From contig CM019831.1 in assembly GCA_009763385.1 (NCBI GenBank), positions 111,316,680 through 111,380,679 on the forward strand: a stretch of DNA of 64,000 bases, read 5' to 3'. The notes under the pieces are model-generated. The model made no database searches and was not told the DNA's origin. It worked only from the letters and a program-made list of their open reading frames with translations. The translations under genes were made by a program, and so were the position numbers. The stretch's first letter is position 1, and each line of letters begins with the position of its first letter. The stretch is from Coix lacryma-jobi var. lacryma-jobi (lineage: Eukaryota > Streptophyta > Magnoliopsida > Poales > Poaceae). This document shows, piece after piece, positions 11,179 to 22,164 of this stretch.

Positions 11179-13647
11179 TTATGTTCTAGATTTAGGTACC
11201 CAAACGAGATTGGGTCCTTGGGGGTTAGTCACATAAGCTTTTGGTACCCAAACATTTCTCATAATTTCCCTCTTCTTGAGGGCACCAATATACTTGACAA
11301 CTATTTTGCCATCATCACCCCAACAACACAAATAATCACATGTATAGCTTCTTGATATGGGCTTTTGTTGCTTGGGGGCTTCCACTTGCTTCTCCTTGTT
11401 GATCTTACCATTAGCAAGTGGAGCCTTTGGATTGGCAATCTTGTTGGCCTTGTTCATTAGGTCAAAGAGAGGAACCCCTTTGTTAAAGTTAACAAAAGGT
11501 ACCCCATTCACCATCTTTCTACCATTGGCCTTACCACCATACCTATTGTACCCAATTCCATCCTTGATGGATGGGTGCCTTGCGGTCTTGAGGATATCTT
11601 TTGGTTGTTGCACCTTACACTTGCAACCATTCCTCAAGATCATGTTCAACCTATGAATCTCCTTGTCTTTCTTTTCTATCTCAACAAGGTTAGTTGCACA
11701 AGCATTTATATCAAGTTTATAGCATCTTTTGCAACCATTACTAGTTGAGGCATTAGAGTTGTCGGAGTCCTTAGGAGTGGTTGAAGAGGTACTACTCCAA
11801 AGAGTGTTGTAGCTTAGTTCAAGAGTTTGATATTTATGTTGAAAGCTTGTGAGGCTTTCTTGAACCAAGCTAGCTTCATTCTTTAGTTTAGTAATTGAAT
11901 CATTGCTCGCGGAACACTTCTTAGCCAACTTCTTGTAAGAGTCATTGGCTAAAGATAGTTCCACGGTCAATTTCTCAACCTTCAACTTCTCCTCGGCAAG
12001 AGAGGCTTCCAATGCACGGTTCTTTTCTCTCTCTTGAGAGATCAAGTCCCCTTGCATAGCAAGACTCTCATTCCAACTCTCTAATTTAGTGAGCAATTTT
12101 ATAATTTTAGTTCCACCTTTCTTGCCAAATTTTCTAATTATGCTAAGCTCAAATTCATCCATTTCATCATCACTATATTCATCGCTAGAACAAGTAGGAG
12201 AGTTAGATGATACCTTCTCATTCTAAGCCATGAAGCAAGAATGAGTGAAGTCATCCTCGTCGTCGGAGAGGCTCTCGAACAAGCGTGATGAAGTTGTCGA
12301 AGTAGCCATGTTGGAGAAGAGGCTTGGAGAAGAGATCTTGTGTATGGCAATGTTGGCCGCTCCCTTCTCCTTCTCCTTGCTCTTGCTCTTCTCTTCATCA
12401 CTTGAGTCATCCTCCGAGAACCACTCCTCACCAAGATGAGCTTCACCACCTCTTCTTCTTCTTTGCTTCTTGTCATCACTCTTGCTATACTTGTTCTTGT
12501 TCTTCTTTTGTGGACAATCAACAATGAAGTGATCATCCGCACCACACTCATAGCAATTTCTCTTTTTGGACTTCTTGAAGTATCCACCTTTGCCCTTTTT
12601 GTGCATCTTCTTTCTCATGAATCTTCTAAAGTTCTTCACAATGAGGGCCAGCTCATCATCGTAGTCTTCACTTCCTTCGCTTGAAGAGTCATCTCGGGCT
12701 TTGCTTCCTTCTACTTGATTAGCCTTGAGTGCTACTACCTTCTTGTTGCTTGCCTCTCGTTCTTCTATATCTTCATCATCCAAGACTTCATGATGCTTTA
12801 TCTTGGCAAGCATCTCATGAGGTCCCATGCTCTCATAGTTGGGTTTCTCCATGATGATTGACGCAAGGTTCTTGTTCTTCTTTCTATACGCTCTCAATAG
12901 CTTTCTTGCAGCTGAGTTGTCATCCCACTTCTTGTCTCCGAGAGCTCTAATCTTGTTGATCAAGGTCATGAACCTATCAAACATTTGTTGAGTGGTTTCA
13001 CCACTCCGGATAGCGAAGTTCTCAATCTTTCCTTGAAGAAGCTCTATGTTGCACTTCCTCACACTTGCATCACCCTCATATGATATCCGGAGAGTGTCCC
13101 AAATCAGCTTGGCACTCTCCATTCCATGTACCTTGTTGCTTTCTTCGGGCTTGAGGCATGACAGAATCAATGATGCGGCTTGAACATTTTGTTGAAACTC
13201 AATCACATCATTGTCGGTGTGCTCTTGACCTTCGACATGACTTTGTCCATTTTCGACAATCTCCCAAACTCTTGCGGCAAGAAGGTGTAGCTTCATCTTG
13301 TGCGCCCAATCATTGTAGTTGATTCCATCAAAGGCGGGTGGCTTGCCTAGATTGACGTTAGGCAGTTGAATGACTTTGCCCATTTGGCTATAGTCATATG
13401 GCACTCTAGTGAACTCGGTGTCTCTCTTGCCTTTCTCTTCATCTTCCTTCTTCTTGTCATCCTTGAGCGGCTGATTGTCACCGCTTCCGGATGATTCGGC
13501 TTTGCTTTCCAAAGCTCGCCTCAAACTCTCCATCTCATCTTTCATCCTCTTCATCTCATCTTTATGCTTCTTTGCTTGATCTTGAATTACCTGAGCAGTA
13601 ACCTGCTTGACAATCTCATCAAGCTGTTCTTGACTTATGGTAGACAT
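11179..13647 (-). pseudogene. Sirevirus-type gag, long form, split by one stop
   Basis: ATG at 13647 opens 474 residues. The parts are an N-terminal charged coiled-coil-like segment, the conserved retrotransposon gag core (PPAFDGINYNDWAHKMKLHL, then a UBN2-type helical region), and a CX2CX4HX4C zinc knuckle (CYECGADDHFIVDC, residues about 365-378, DNA about 12514-12555). A basic then acidic tail follows, ending at a TAG codon at 12223-12225. The same frame continues for another 340 codons to 11179 with a second long coiled-coil region (12162-11800) and more Cys-containing sequence. Sirevirus gags are known to be long with coiled coils, so the TAG looks like a single mutation in one gag. The coiled coil was proposed in the family literature to bind host proteins. 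Confidence 0.88.
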
Positions 13648-13686
13648 GATTCTCCCTTACGCGGTGAAGCGCTAACACAAGGGTTA

Positions 13687-13700
13687 GGCTCCGATACCAA
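13687..13700 (-). other. Primer binding site of the Sirevirus-type element
   Basis: On the minus strand, directly after the 5' LTR, the sequence TTGGTATCGGAGCC matches the complement of initiator Met tRNA (usual site TGGTATCAGAGC) with one difference. It fixes which LTR is 5' and the orientation of the element. Confidence 0.85.
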
Positions 13701-13701
13701 T

Positions 13702-15320
13702 TGAAAGGACCGAATCAGCCTAGAGGGGGGTGAATAGGTGATTTTTAACAATCTGCAACTTCACAAACTAGAAGATGTAATTAGATATCAACCGGAAAGG
13801 CCGGTTTGTTTGGGTAGGTACTACCGGGTGTAGAACACTAGTACTACCGACACAAACAAACGGCACAACCGGGATCCTAAAAGGAACTACAAAACCAATG
13901 TAAGTGAACTACAAGAATTTACCCCACTATCCTAAGTACGGTAGATAGCAAATCTATTCTCACCGAGCCTTGGTAGCTTCCCCTGATGTAGATCTAGTCT
14001 TTCCAACCTAAGAAGAAGGTAGGGATAGGAAGAACTCGAAGAACACAATAACAAGTGAAGTAGAGAAAACAGGGACAACAACAACAAGCACACGGGACAC
14101 GCGATTTATCCCGAGGTTCGGCCAATCCACAAAGGAGTGCCTACGTCCTCGTTGTTGAGGTGACCACAAAGGTCGGAGTCTATTTCACCTCCTCGCCTCA
14201 CTCAAGCAACCACAAAGGCTACGAGAGTATCTCTACTAGAAATCTTAGGGTAATACAAACGCTTCGGGGAGCCCTCACAAGTAAATCAATACGGGCAGCC
14301 ACGAAGAACACCTAACCAGCTAGAGCTCAAAGAGCTCAAGAGTAAAAGACACAAATCAAGCCGACAAGATGGAAACCAAGTGCTCAAGTCGTAGATCGAA
14401 GCTTCCCACTCTCTAATCTCACTTCCCTGCGGTACTACCGCCAGGCCAAAAATGGCCGCAGACAGAGAGCTCCGCAGAGGGACTTGGTTCCTCGGAAACT
14501 ACCGACTAGGGTCGGTACCTCCGAGGTCGGTGGTACCGACATAAAAGCGCGGTACCACCGCCAGGTCAGAAACATGACAGACCAGAGAGCCCTACAAACT
14601 TGGATACTACCGGCCTTGGGTCGATAGCACCAGGGGCGGTACTACCGAGGTTATGGCGGTACTACCGCCAAGCCAAATTGAACTCTACACAGAGAGGGTT
14701 GCAAAACCAAGTTACTACCGACCAGGGTCGGTACCACCGAGGCCGGTAGTACCGAGGTTATGGCGGTACTACCGCTAGGTCAAAAACAACTCTACATAGA
14801 GAGGGTTGCAAAACCAAGTTACTACCGACCAGGGTCGGTACCACCAAGGCCGGTAGTACCGAGGTTATGGCGGTACTACCGTCAGGTCATTTTTGACCAA
14901 CACAGAGAGGGTGTTTGAGCGCTGCGCAGAGAAGCTGTGGTCGGTACCACCGACCACCCATGGTCGGTACCACCGACCACATAAAATTACCCTCTACGTG
15001 TTCGTGATTGTGCGGTGTCTCTCAAGCGAACTAAGGTTAGTCGATTTGAGCACTTTTCTCCACATCTAGCCAACCTACTTTGTGACCCTCTTCATAGTCC
15101 GGCTTACCTATAACTCAAGTTTAAAATGAAATTTTAAACTACCACTTGAGCTAGGCAACATTATGTCCAAATGTATCCTACGTGCTTTGTTCATGAGATT
15201 TTATCGTTTCAAATCTTTCTTAGGATTAACACCTGCATACATGCTTTTATAAACCGGTTAGTCCCTAATTTGATTGTCATTAATTAGCCAAAACCCACAT
15301 TGGGGGCGAATGCACTTTTA
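13702..15320 (-). repeat. 5' LTR of the Sirevirus-type element (1619 bp, internally deleted)
   Basis: It matches 2598-4521 except for about 300 bp missing after position 14427 (CTTCCCT joined to GCGGTACTACCG). The outermost base pair has decayed: the end reads ..CTTTTA instead of ..CTTTCA. It carries the same dyad-rich block as the other LTR. The right flank GGCTG (15321-15325) is the target duplication. Confidence 0.92.
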
Positions 15321-15325
15321 GGCTG

Positions 15326-16953
15326 CAGTGATCGGTCCGCACCAGGAAGCGGCGGCCCCAGAGGTAGGGTCTCCAGTGGCAGATGGCGAGGACCATCCTG
15401 ATGAGTTCGCGTTCATACGTAGCCAAGGACTGGTGCCGAGGCGCGACTGGGCGACTGAAGAAGGCGACGTGGTGGTGTTCTTGGAGCAGGACCGCCCTGA
15501 AGCCGTAGGTGGTTGCGTCACACTCCACGATGAATGGTTTGGCGAAGTCAGGCATACCCAGGACAGGCGCTGTTGTGAGTGCCAACTTGAGCTGCAGGAA
15601 CATCGACGCGGCCGCCTCGGAGCAGATGAAGCCTTCCTTCTTGAGCAGGCCCGTCAGGGGGGCGGCGATGGCGCCGAACCCGTGGACGACTTGCGGTAAT
15701 AACCCGCAAGCCCGAGGAAACCCCGGACAGCACGGGCGGACTGAGGTTGTGGCCACTCGACGACCGCGCGCACCTTGTCAGGATCCATGGCCACGCCTTG
15801 GGCCGAGATCACGTGACCCAGATAGGCGATGGACGGCGTGGCGAATGCACACTTGGATTTCTTGATGAAGAGCCGGTGTTGATGAAGGACGGTGAGGACG
15901 GCGCGGACGTGGCGAAGGTGTTCGGCCAAGGAGATGTTGTAGATTAAGATATCATCGAAGAAAACAAGAACGAACCGGCGGAGGAACAGACGCAGGAGGT
16001 TGTTCATCAGGGCTTGGAAGGTGGCCGGCGTGTTGCAGAGGCCGAACGACATGACGATGAACTCGTAGAGGCCATCGTGGGTTCTGAAGGCCGTCTTGTC
16101 GATGTCGGCTGGATTCATGCGAACTTGGTGGTACCCCGAACAAAGGTCAAGCTTCGTGAAGAACTTGGCGTCGTTGAGCTCATCCAAGAGCTCGTCGACG
16201 ACGGGGTCGTTGAGCTCATCCAAGAGCTCGTCGACGACGGGGATTGGATATGCATTTTTTTACCATGATGGCGTTGAGCGCTCGGTAGTTGATGCAAAAG
16301 CGCCAGGCCCCATCAGCCTTCTTGACGAGCAACACCGGCGAGGAGAAGGCGGACGAGCTGCGCCGGATCAGGCCTTGCTTGAGCATGGACGCACATTGAT
16401 GTTCCAACTCATCTTTGTGCGCCGCTGGGTAGCGGTACGACCGGACTACCACCGGCAGAGACCCCGACGCGAGAGTGATGGAATGGTCTTGCGACCGGGG
16501 TGGCGGCATGCCGGCGGGCTCGGAGAAGACGGTGGCGAACTCAGCAAGGAGCACTTAGAGAAGGTCGTCGTTGGAGCAGGCGCGCAGACCCGGGCTGGAG
16601 GGCCCCGCCACACCATGCCAGCACACGCGGTGGTCGTCCTTCCAAAAGGACATGGTGAGGGCCCCGAAGTCCCATAGGACGGGTCCTAGGGAGGCGAGCC
16701 ACTGCGTACCCAGGACCACGTCATAGCCGGCCAAGGGAAGCGCGAAGAGGTCGGTGCGAAACGTCTCGCCATCGGCGGAGAAGGCGGCGTCGCGGTAGAC
16801 ACCGGGACATGGGACCCGGTCACCGTTGACCATTGTCACCTTCATGGCGCCACCCGGCTGGAGGCGGAGTGCGGTGCGGGCGGCGGCGTCCTCCGAGATG
16901 AAGTTGTGAGTCGAGCCGCTGTCGAGGAGGGCGAGCAGCGTCGCTTCCCCCAT
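15326..16953 (-). pseudogene. Reina-like pol, 5' part: protease, reverse transcriptase, RNase H
   Basis: The protease has the active site LLALLDSGSTHNFIS near 16940-16900. It is followed by a stop at 16555 and then the start of reverse transcriptase (CASMLKQGLIRRSSSAFSSP, LLVKKADGAWRFCINYRALN). A frameshift at about 16250, in an A/T run, leads to the palm with FTKLDLCSGYHQVRMNPADI and the catalytic VLVFFDDILIYN, then FLGLAGYYRK. A one-base loss near 15695 shifts into RNase H (ECDATTYGFRAVLLQ, SLATYERELIRMVLAICHWR). This runs to the copia insertion site at 15325 and resumes at 2592. A 36-bp tandem duplication near the palm is listed separately. Confidence 0.92.
16170..16241. repeat. 36-bp perfect tandem duplication in the reverse transcriptase
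   Basis: The 36 bases at 16170-16205 are repeated without change at 16206-16241. On the minus strand this duplicates 12 codons (VVDELLDELNDP-type) between the fingers and the palm of the Reina-like reverse transcriptase. The frame is kept. Ty3 reverse transcriptases normally have one copy of this segment, so this is a recent private duplication. Confidence 0.95.
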
Positions 16954-17869
16954 CGTGATGCGGACCTACATGGTGTCGCGGGACCGGACGCCCACCATGG
17001 CCAGCAGGGAGATATGGGGGTCACCTGCCGCCTCCAGAGGTGCGTTTTCGTCGTCGAAGTCGTCCGCCTCGGACAACTCCAGAAGGAACACCCGCTTGCA
17101 TACCCGGTTGTGCCAGCGCTCGAACTTCTCGTCGCAGTTGAAGCAGAGCCCCAGGCGTTTCCGCGTCTCCATCTCGGACTGGGAGAGGCGCTTGAGGTGG
17201 CGACCTTCGATGACAGCCGGGGCGGCCGGGGGAGAGACGGCGTGGGCGCCGGCAACGCCAGTAATGGTGGAGGACCCGAAAGCAGACCTCGTGCTGTCGG
17301 TTTGAACGTAGCCGACGTTTGGCTTGATGAAGCGGTGCGCGGGACGACGTAGTACTGCTCGCATTGCTCCAAAGTGCGCGCGAGGTTCATGGCGAGCACC
17401 AGCGTCTGCGGGTTTTGGACTTGGACGTCGATGCTGAGCGGCGGCCGCAAGCCGGCCGTGAATGCCTGGACGCGTTGGCGTTCGTCCAGGGTCCCGACGC
17501 GCGGCAGGAGCGCCTCGAAACGATCTTGGTACTCTGCCATGGTGGTCGTCCGCCTGCAGTTCATCAGTTCCTCCATCGGATTGGAGCGTACCGGCGGCCC
17601 GTATCTGAGATTTAGGAGTTTGCTGAACCGGTGCCACGACGGTGTGCCCTCGTCGGTTTGAACCTGCATATACCACAACTGGGCGCCGCCCTCCAAGTTG
17701 TAGGAGGCCATCCAAACCTGCTCCTCGTCTGGGATTTGTTGTTGGTGGAAGTAGGATTCGCAGCGGTTGAGGAAGGCGAGAGGATCCGTCTTGCCGTCGG
17801 ACTTGGGGAAGTCGAGCTTCTGGAATCACGGTGGTCTGTCGCCACCGTGCTCGGAAAACCCCGAGCCCC
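16954..17869 (-). pseudogene. Reina-like gag, main part with zinc knuckle
   Basis: The capsid-like retrotransposon gag domain reads on the minus strand from about 17810 (DGKTDPLAFLNRCESYF-type start, with a stop near 17826 where CGA appears changed to TGA). It continues through MASYNLEGGAQLWYMQ, RFEALLPRVG and FTAGLRPPLSIDVQ. A frameshift near 17300 changes to the frame with the zinc knuckle CFNCDEKFERWHNRVC (about 17140-17095). A TAG near 16972 separates gag from protease, which stays in the same frame. In chromoviruses gag and pol are usually one frame, so this TAG is likely a mutation. The upstream end is cut by the solo LTR at 17870-17874 (TSD). Confidence 0.88.
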
Positions 17870-17874
17870 GCGAG

Positions 17875-20800
17875 TGTGACACCCCAATTTTAAGAACAAA
17901 ATTGGAGCACAATATATGTATGCCAGGATCAATTTTCATACATATATCCACATCATAGTAAATATCAAAACAATGCTTTATTAATATATCGAACATTATT
18001 ACAAAAATGACTCTCGGGTCTGAAAGAAAAGTACAGACTCTCAGTCTAACTCTAATGTAGACTCGCGGAAACTGGACGCCATCTCCACAGGAAGGTCGAC
18101 CGGGGGCTGCGCCATCCTAGTACAGGTCGTCAGGGTCGTAGTCTCCGTCTTCTGGATACTCCTGCTCCTCGTACGCGTAGTCTCCAGCTTCTGGGTGGGG
18201 TAGCAGGGGGGACAAAGAGGAAGGGTGAGTACATCGAAATGTACTCCGCAAGTGTGGGAAATATATGCTTATGAGGCTTATAACAAAGGTAGGCTGACTT
18301 TGTTTGACTCAAGCGCCTAAAGCGACACACCCTATTAAATCCTATTAAACCTATGCACCTATTTACTAGGTTATAACCACAGTCTCCAACAGAAAAGTAA
18401 CAACACTCGGAGTCGCACCGAGCAAACCACACTCGGAGTCACACCGAGCGACCAACACTTGGAGTCACACCAAGCAACCGCACTTGGAGTCGCACCAAGT
18501 ACCCACACCTGAAGTCCATCAGGCAAACCACACCTGAAGTCCATCAGATGACCCGAACCAGGCCGTTTCAAGGAGTCCTATGTGTATTAGTTCCATACGT
18601 CACGACATAGAGAGCTACCTTCCGTAATAACACCAGGTCTGTGCCCGAGCCTGGGAGTCACTCCCGTACCAAGCAGTAACCCGCGTAGAAGAAGCCTCTG
18701 TACCCATGTCATATAGGACTAATGACCACATAAGGCTTCTCTAACGAACCAGAACCAAACCACCAACTAATCTCGAAGAAGTCCAAGCCCGCTCGTGACC
18801 GTGAGCACGGCTGATATATCAGTTTTACACTCTGCAGAGGTTGCACATCGTTACCCATGAGTCGTGCAGATCCCGTCACGCTAAACACTGCCGAGGTGCA
18901 TAGCGGGTTGCACTGCAAGGCCTTTACAAAGCCCCTCCAAGTCTATGTTACACGTACTCTAAGGTTTCTCCCCTGTCCATAAGTCAACGACCCCAAGGGA
19001 CCCCTCTTGAGCCACTACACAACCCCCGTGTAGCATAACTTAGAGGAAACTAATTAATTAGCCAGGTCCAGCCCATCCAGATCTCATGGCTGCGCTGTTT
19101 TGCCGGGTTACTTGTCCAAGAACCGGGTCCTAGGGATCCAGGCAGGATATGTCTAGCACGAGCCCCGAACCAAAAACCAAAAGCAGCTGCCGAGTCCCAC
19201 GGCACAAAACCACCAATACGGGTCCATCCTGCCGGATTTACCTAATAACCATGTTACTACAAAATTACCATGTCCACATTCGTTTCATAGTTCATTAATC
19301 AAGTTTATAAACATTTTAACTCTCATCCCATCCATGACTGCAGGGCTAAGCAAGACACCTACCCGAACATCCCAAAACAGGCGACAAGGATAATATATAC
19401 AAATTCTAGTAAACCCTAACATGAGATTCAAATTAATGACAAGCATGCCTCTACAAGATCTAACTACTCTAGTACCAAAAGTAAAATAAAGTAGGTGCAA
19501 GATGTTCAAGGACACTTGCCTTCGGACTGGGTCGAATCAACGGAGACGAAGGCTGGATTCTGGGGTTCCGCGTAGATCGCGCTCGCTGGATCAAACATCA
19601 AACATGGCCCAAACAAGACAAATAAATAACAGTACATCAACATTATGAAAACAGAACATAAATAGATCTACTGTGTAGAGCTCGACGAGACGAATCTAAC
19701 GCAAGTTGAACGGGTCAAATCGGAGTTAAAATGAGCAAGTTATGGGCATTTGAATCTGAGTGGCAATTCTGTAAATAGATTGAACTTTTTTTCGTATTTT
19801 AAATAATTCAAAACTGAAATTAAAACAGCGCTGGACTGGGCCTCATTTTGGAGAAAGGTCAGGATTTATATTGAAAGAAAATGCAGACTCAAGGAATAGT
19901 AGGAGTGGACGGCGCGTTGATTCAAGAAAACGGGAGGGTCTCTTTAGCAAAATGGCATCGGCGAAGAGGTATCTTCTGTTTTCGGCCGTTGATCCGGCGA
20001 CGTGTGGCTGTGATTAGATCGGCGAGGCGGAGCGATGCGGTGGACTGCGCCTCGTTTTGACGCAAACGGAGGGGCCTAACTGTAAGTTCTCCGTGACTCA
20101 GTGCACAGTGCCGATAGGAGTGCGGGTTGGTTTCTAAAAACGGGAAGGGGTTTTCTGCAAAACCACCATAGCTGGCGCGTGCGTGCTTGCGTGGACGCCA
20201 CATGGCGGGTGCGGACGGGTGCGGTGCACCAGCTGGCGGGGTGGACTACTGACGCGGCGACAGAGCGTCTGGTCCACGGTCCCATGGACGCGGCTCATAC
20301 CGCTTCGCGTTGGATCTAATCTACACCGTTGGTTCGGATCTGGACGGCGTAGGGAAACAAAGAGGGAGAGTGCTTGCCGCCGGTGCCAGAAACGCGGCGG
20401 TGCTACAACCCCAAGCGGCGGCGCCATGACCGCGCGACTCGGTCTTGAGCTATGGGTCGCTAGATGCTACAGGAAAGGGTGGAACGGGACGGGGAGCTCA
20501 CCGAGACTTCAGTGGTGCCGTTCTTGGCGCCGATTGCAGTCTGGGGAGGGTAGATTCCTGGCGGAGGCGGACGGCGATGGAGGAAGTGTCACGGCCTTGC
20601 TTGGAGACACCCTTAGTGGTCCGTGGAGACCGTAGGGAATCGCGGAAACAGTTGTAGAGCTCACGGCGGCTGGATGGTGTTGTCCTCGACGCCAAGGGAC
20701 CTTCAGAGGCTACTGACGCCGAGGCGGTCACGGTGATGGCGATGGTGTTGGCGGCTGGAAGGAGGCGCTAGGGTTAGGGAGAGCGCTCGGGGTTGGGAGA

Positions 20801-21521
20801 GGCGGCGGCGGTGTGCTTCTGCGGAGTTCTGGATCCGTTTATGGGGCGAGGAGGGGAGCGAGGGGGGGGCGTGCGCGCAGATGGCGGTCGAAGCCGGTGC
20901 GGAAGACTCGCGCTGGCCGGTGAAATCGGCAACTGGAGGTGGATGACGACCTGACAGGTGGGGGTGTGGCATCGCTAGGCCGAGGCGAGCGGGCCGGCTC
21001 GGTGTGCTGGCGCGCGAAGGTGAGGAAGTGGGCCGGCGCGGGGGAGACGGGCCGCACGGGGGGGGGGAAAGGAGGTGGGCGCGGGAGGGAGACGGGGATG
21101 GGCCGGGGAGAGGGAGTGAGAGGAGTTGGGCCGGCTGGGTCGTGGCGGTGGGCTGAGGGGAGAGATGAGGTCCAGTTGCCCTGTTTCTCTTTTTCTTTTC
21201 TTTTGTAAACTCCTTTCAAATCCAAATTCAAATCAATTTGAAAATCAAAATAGTTGTAAAATTTTGGAAATATTTTCCCTAGATTTTGTAAATAAAATTT
21301 AAGTTTGTTTTTTTTTGACAAACTTTTATAAATCTTTTTATTGCTTTTCTAAATAGAATAAATTCGATTCGCCCTATTCGGGTTTAATAAATTCTTTTTC
21401 ACCCAATAAAAATCGTGCAACGGCATGAATGCAACAAACATCTGGTTAGGATTTTCCTCCTTCTAGGATTTTGGCCATTTCTTAATTTATTTTTAATTAA
21501 TTAAACACCAGGGGTGTTACA
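17875..21521 (-). mobile_element. Solo LTR of a Tekay/Del-like Ty3 element
   Basis: This 3647-bp segment starts TGTGACACCCC and ends GGGGTGTTACA, so it has inverted terminal bases typical of Tekay-type LTRs. It is flanked by the 5-bp duplication GCGAG (17870-17874 and 21522-21526). It has no primer site or pol sequence, so it is a recombination-derived solo LTR inside the Reina-like gag. Orientation is taken from the shared block at 18791-18840, which has the same direction as in the LTR at 56209-59134 whose minus orientation is fixed by its purine tract. The right third (20000-21200) is GC-rich and gives long spurious reading frames. Confidence 0.9.
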
Positions 21522-21648
21522 GCGAGCCCGAAGACGCGGATGGTTGTTGTGCTTGCTGGAGCGACACGATCTGCTGCTGCATGGCCACCATGTTCTTGGA
21601 GATGTCCGCGATCATCTGGACGAGGTCACTGGTGGTGGGTTCCGCCAT
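21522..21648 (-). pseudogene. Reina-like gag, N-terminal piece
   Basis: ATG at 21648 opens a frame beginning MAEPTTSDLVQMIADISKNM, followed by a Gln-rich helix (QQQIVSLQQAQQ). It is cut after about 42 codons by the solo LTR. The start was chosen because the upstream frame toward 21738 overlaps the primer binding site and lacks an ATG at its head. This matches the short helical N-terminus of chromovirus gags. Confidence 0.8.
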
Positions 21649-21725
21649 GGTTGGCGATGTGGCGGAGGAGTGGGTGGGTGAGGATGGGGACGATGTGGAC
21701 TGGTGGGAGGATGAGGATCGGTGGC

Positions 21726-21737
21726 GAGCTGATACCA
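21726..21737 (-). other. Primer binding site of the Reina-like element
   Basis: On the minus strand three bases after the 5' LTR the sequence TGGTATCAGCTC matches the initiator-Met-tRNA site TGGTATCAGAGC in 10 of 12 positions. Confidence 0.8.
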
Positions 21738-21740
21738 CGT

Positions 21741-22159
21741 TGTCAAGGTCCTCCTTGCCGTGGCTAGGAGCTCCTCGACTGCGTAGTTCGTAGGAGTCGG
21801 GGTATGGTGGCGCCAGGGTCCTGCCGGCGCCAGGAAGGGGATGAGACTTAGAGAAGCCGAAAGGTGAGAGGGTTTAGGATAATACTTCTTGCTTGCTTTT
21901 CCATTCATTGTTCATTGATACATATAGGAGCTTAACTCCTAGATTGCCGTGCGGCATTACAACGGCCGGAGCCCCTTAATTGATTCATATCCTAGCCACT
22001 TAATTGCATATCTAAACTCATCGTCTTCAGCCACTCAGGCTCTGGTCCACCATGGTGACAGCGCCGCCTGTCGTGGTGACTGCGCCGCCTGAGCTGGTGC
22101 CAGCCGTGGTGGTTGCGCCGCCGGCGCGACGCCGGCTGTACTGTCAGCCCCACATGACA
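21741..22159 (-). repeat. 5' LTR of the Reina-like element
   Basis: This 419-bp LTR with TG..CA ends matches 560-978. It lies upstream of the primer site on the minus strand. The right flank 22160-22164 (TGAAA) is the target duplication. Confidence 0.93.
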
Positions 22160-22164
22160 TGAAA

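Larger units (their letters stand above)
2598..15320 (-). mobile_element. Sirevirus-type Ty1/copia retrotransposon nested in Reina-like RNase H
   Basis: The element is 12.7 kb on the minus strand, with LTRs at 2598-4521 and 13702-15320. The target duplication GGCTG lies at 2593-2597 and 15321-15325. Order on the minus strand is 5' LTR, primer site, long gag, protease, integrase, reverse transcriptase, RNase H, a further large frame, purine tracts and 3' LTR. Integrase before reverse transcriptase is the copia order. The long gag, the extra frame after pol, the repeated purine tracts and the long GC-rich LTRs are known features of the Sirevirus group. The coding frames carry two in-frame stops in gag-pol, at least two frameshifts and a broken third frame, so this copy is not autonomous. 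Confidence 0.93.
560..22159 (-). mobile_element. Reina-like Ty3 chromovirus carrying two nested insertions
   Basis: Two 419-bp direct repeats with TG..CA ends (560-978 and 21741-22159) are flanked by the same five bases, TGAAA, at 555-559 and 22160-22164. Read on the minus strand, the order is 5' LTR, a Met-tRNA-like primer site, gag with a zinc knuckle, protease, reverse transcriptase, RNase H, integrase, a chromodomain-like tail, a purine tract and the 3' LTR. That is the order of a Ty3 chromovirus. Subtracting the copia element (2598-15325 with its TSD copy) and the solo LTR (17875-21526) leaves about 5.2 kb. The short length and short LTRs suggest the Reina lineage (inference). The LTRs differ at only about six positions by eye, yet the coding region carries at least five nonsense codons and several frameshifts. 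Confidence 0.93.

Noticed and set aside
20183..21208. Several overlapping frames in GC-rich DNA
   Set aside because: They lie inside a solo LTR, are open on both strands because of high GC content, and show no recognisable domain.
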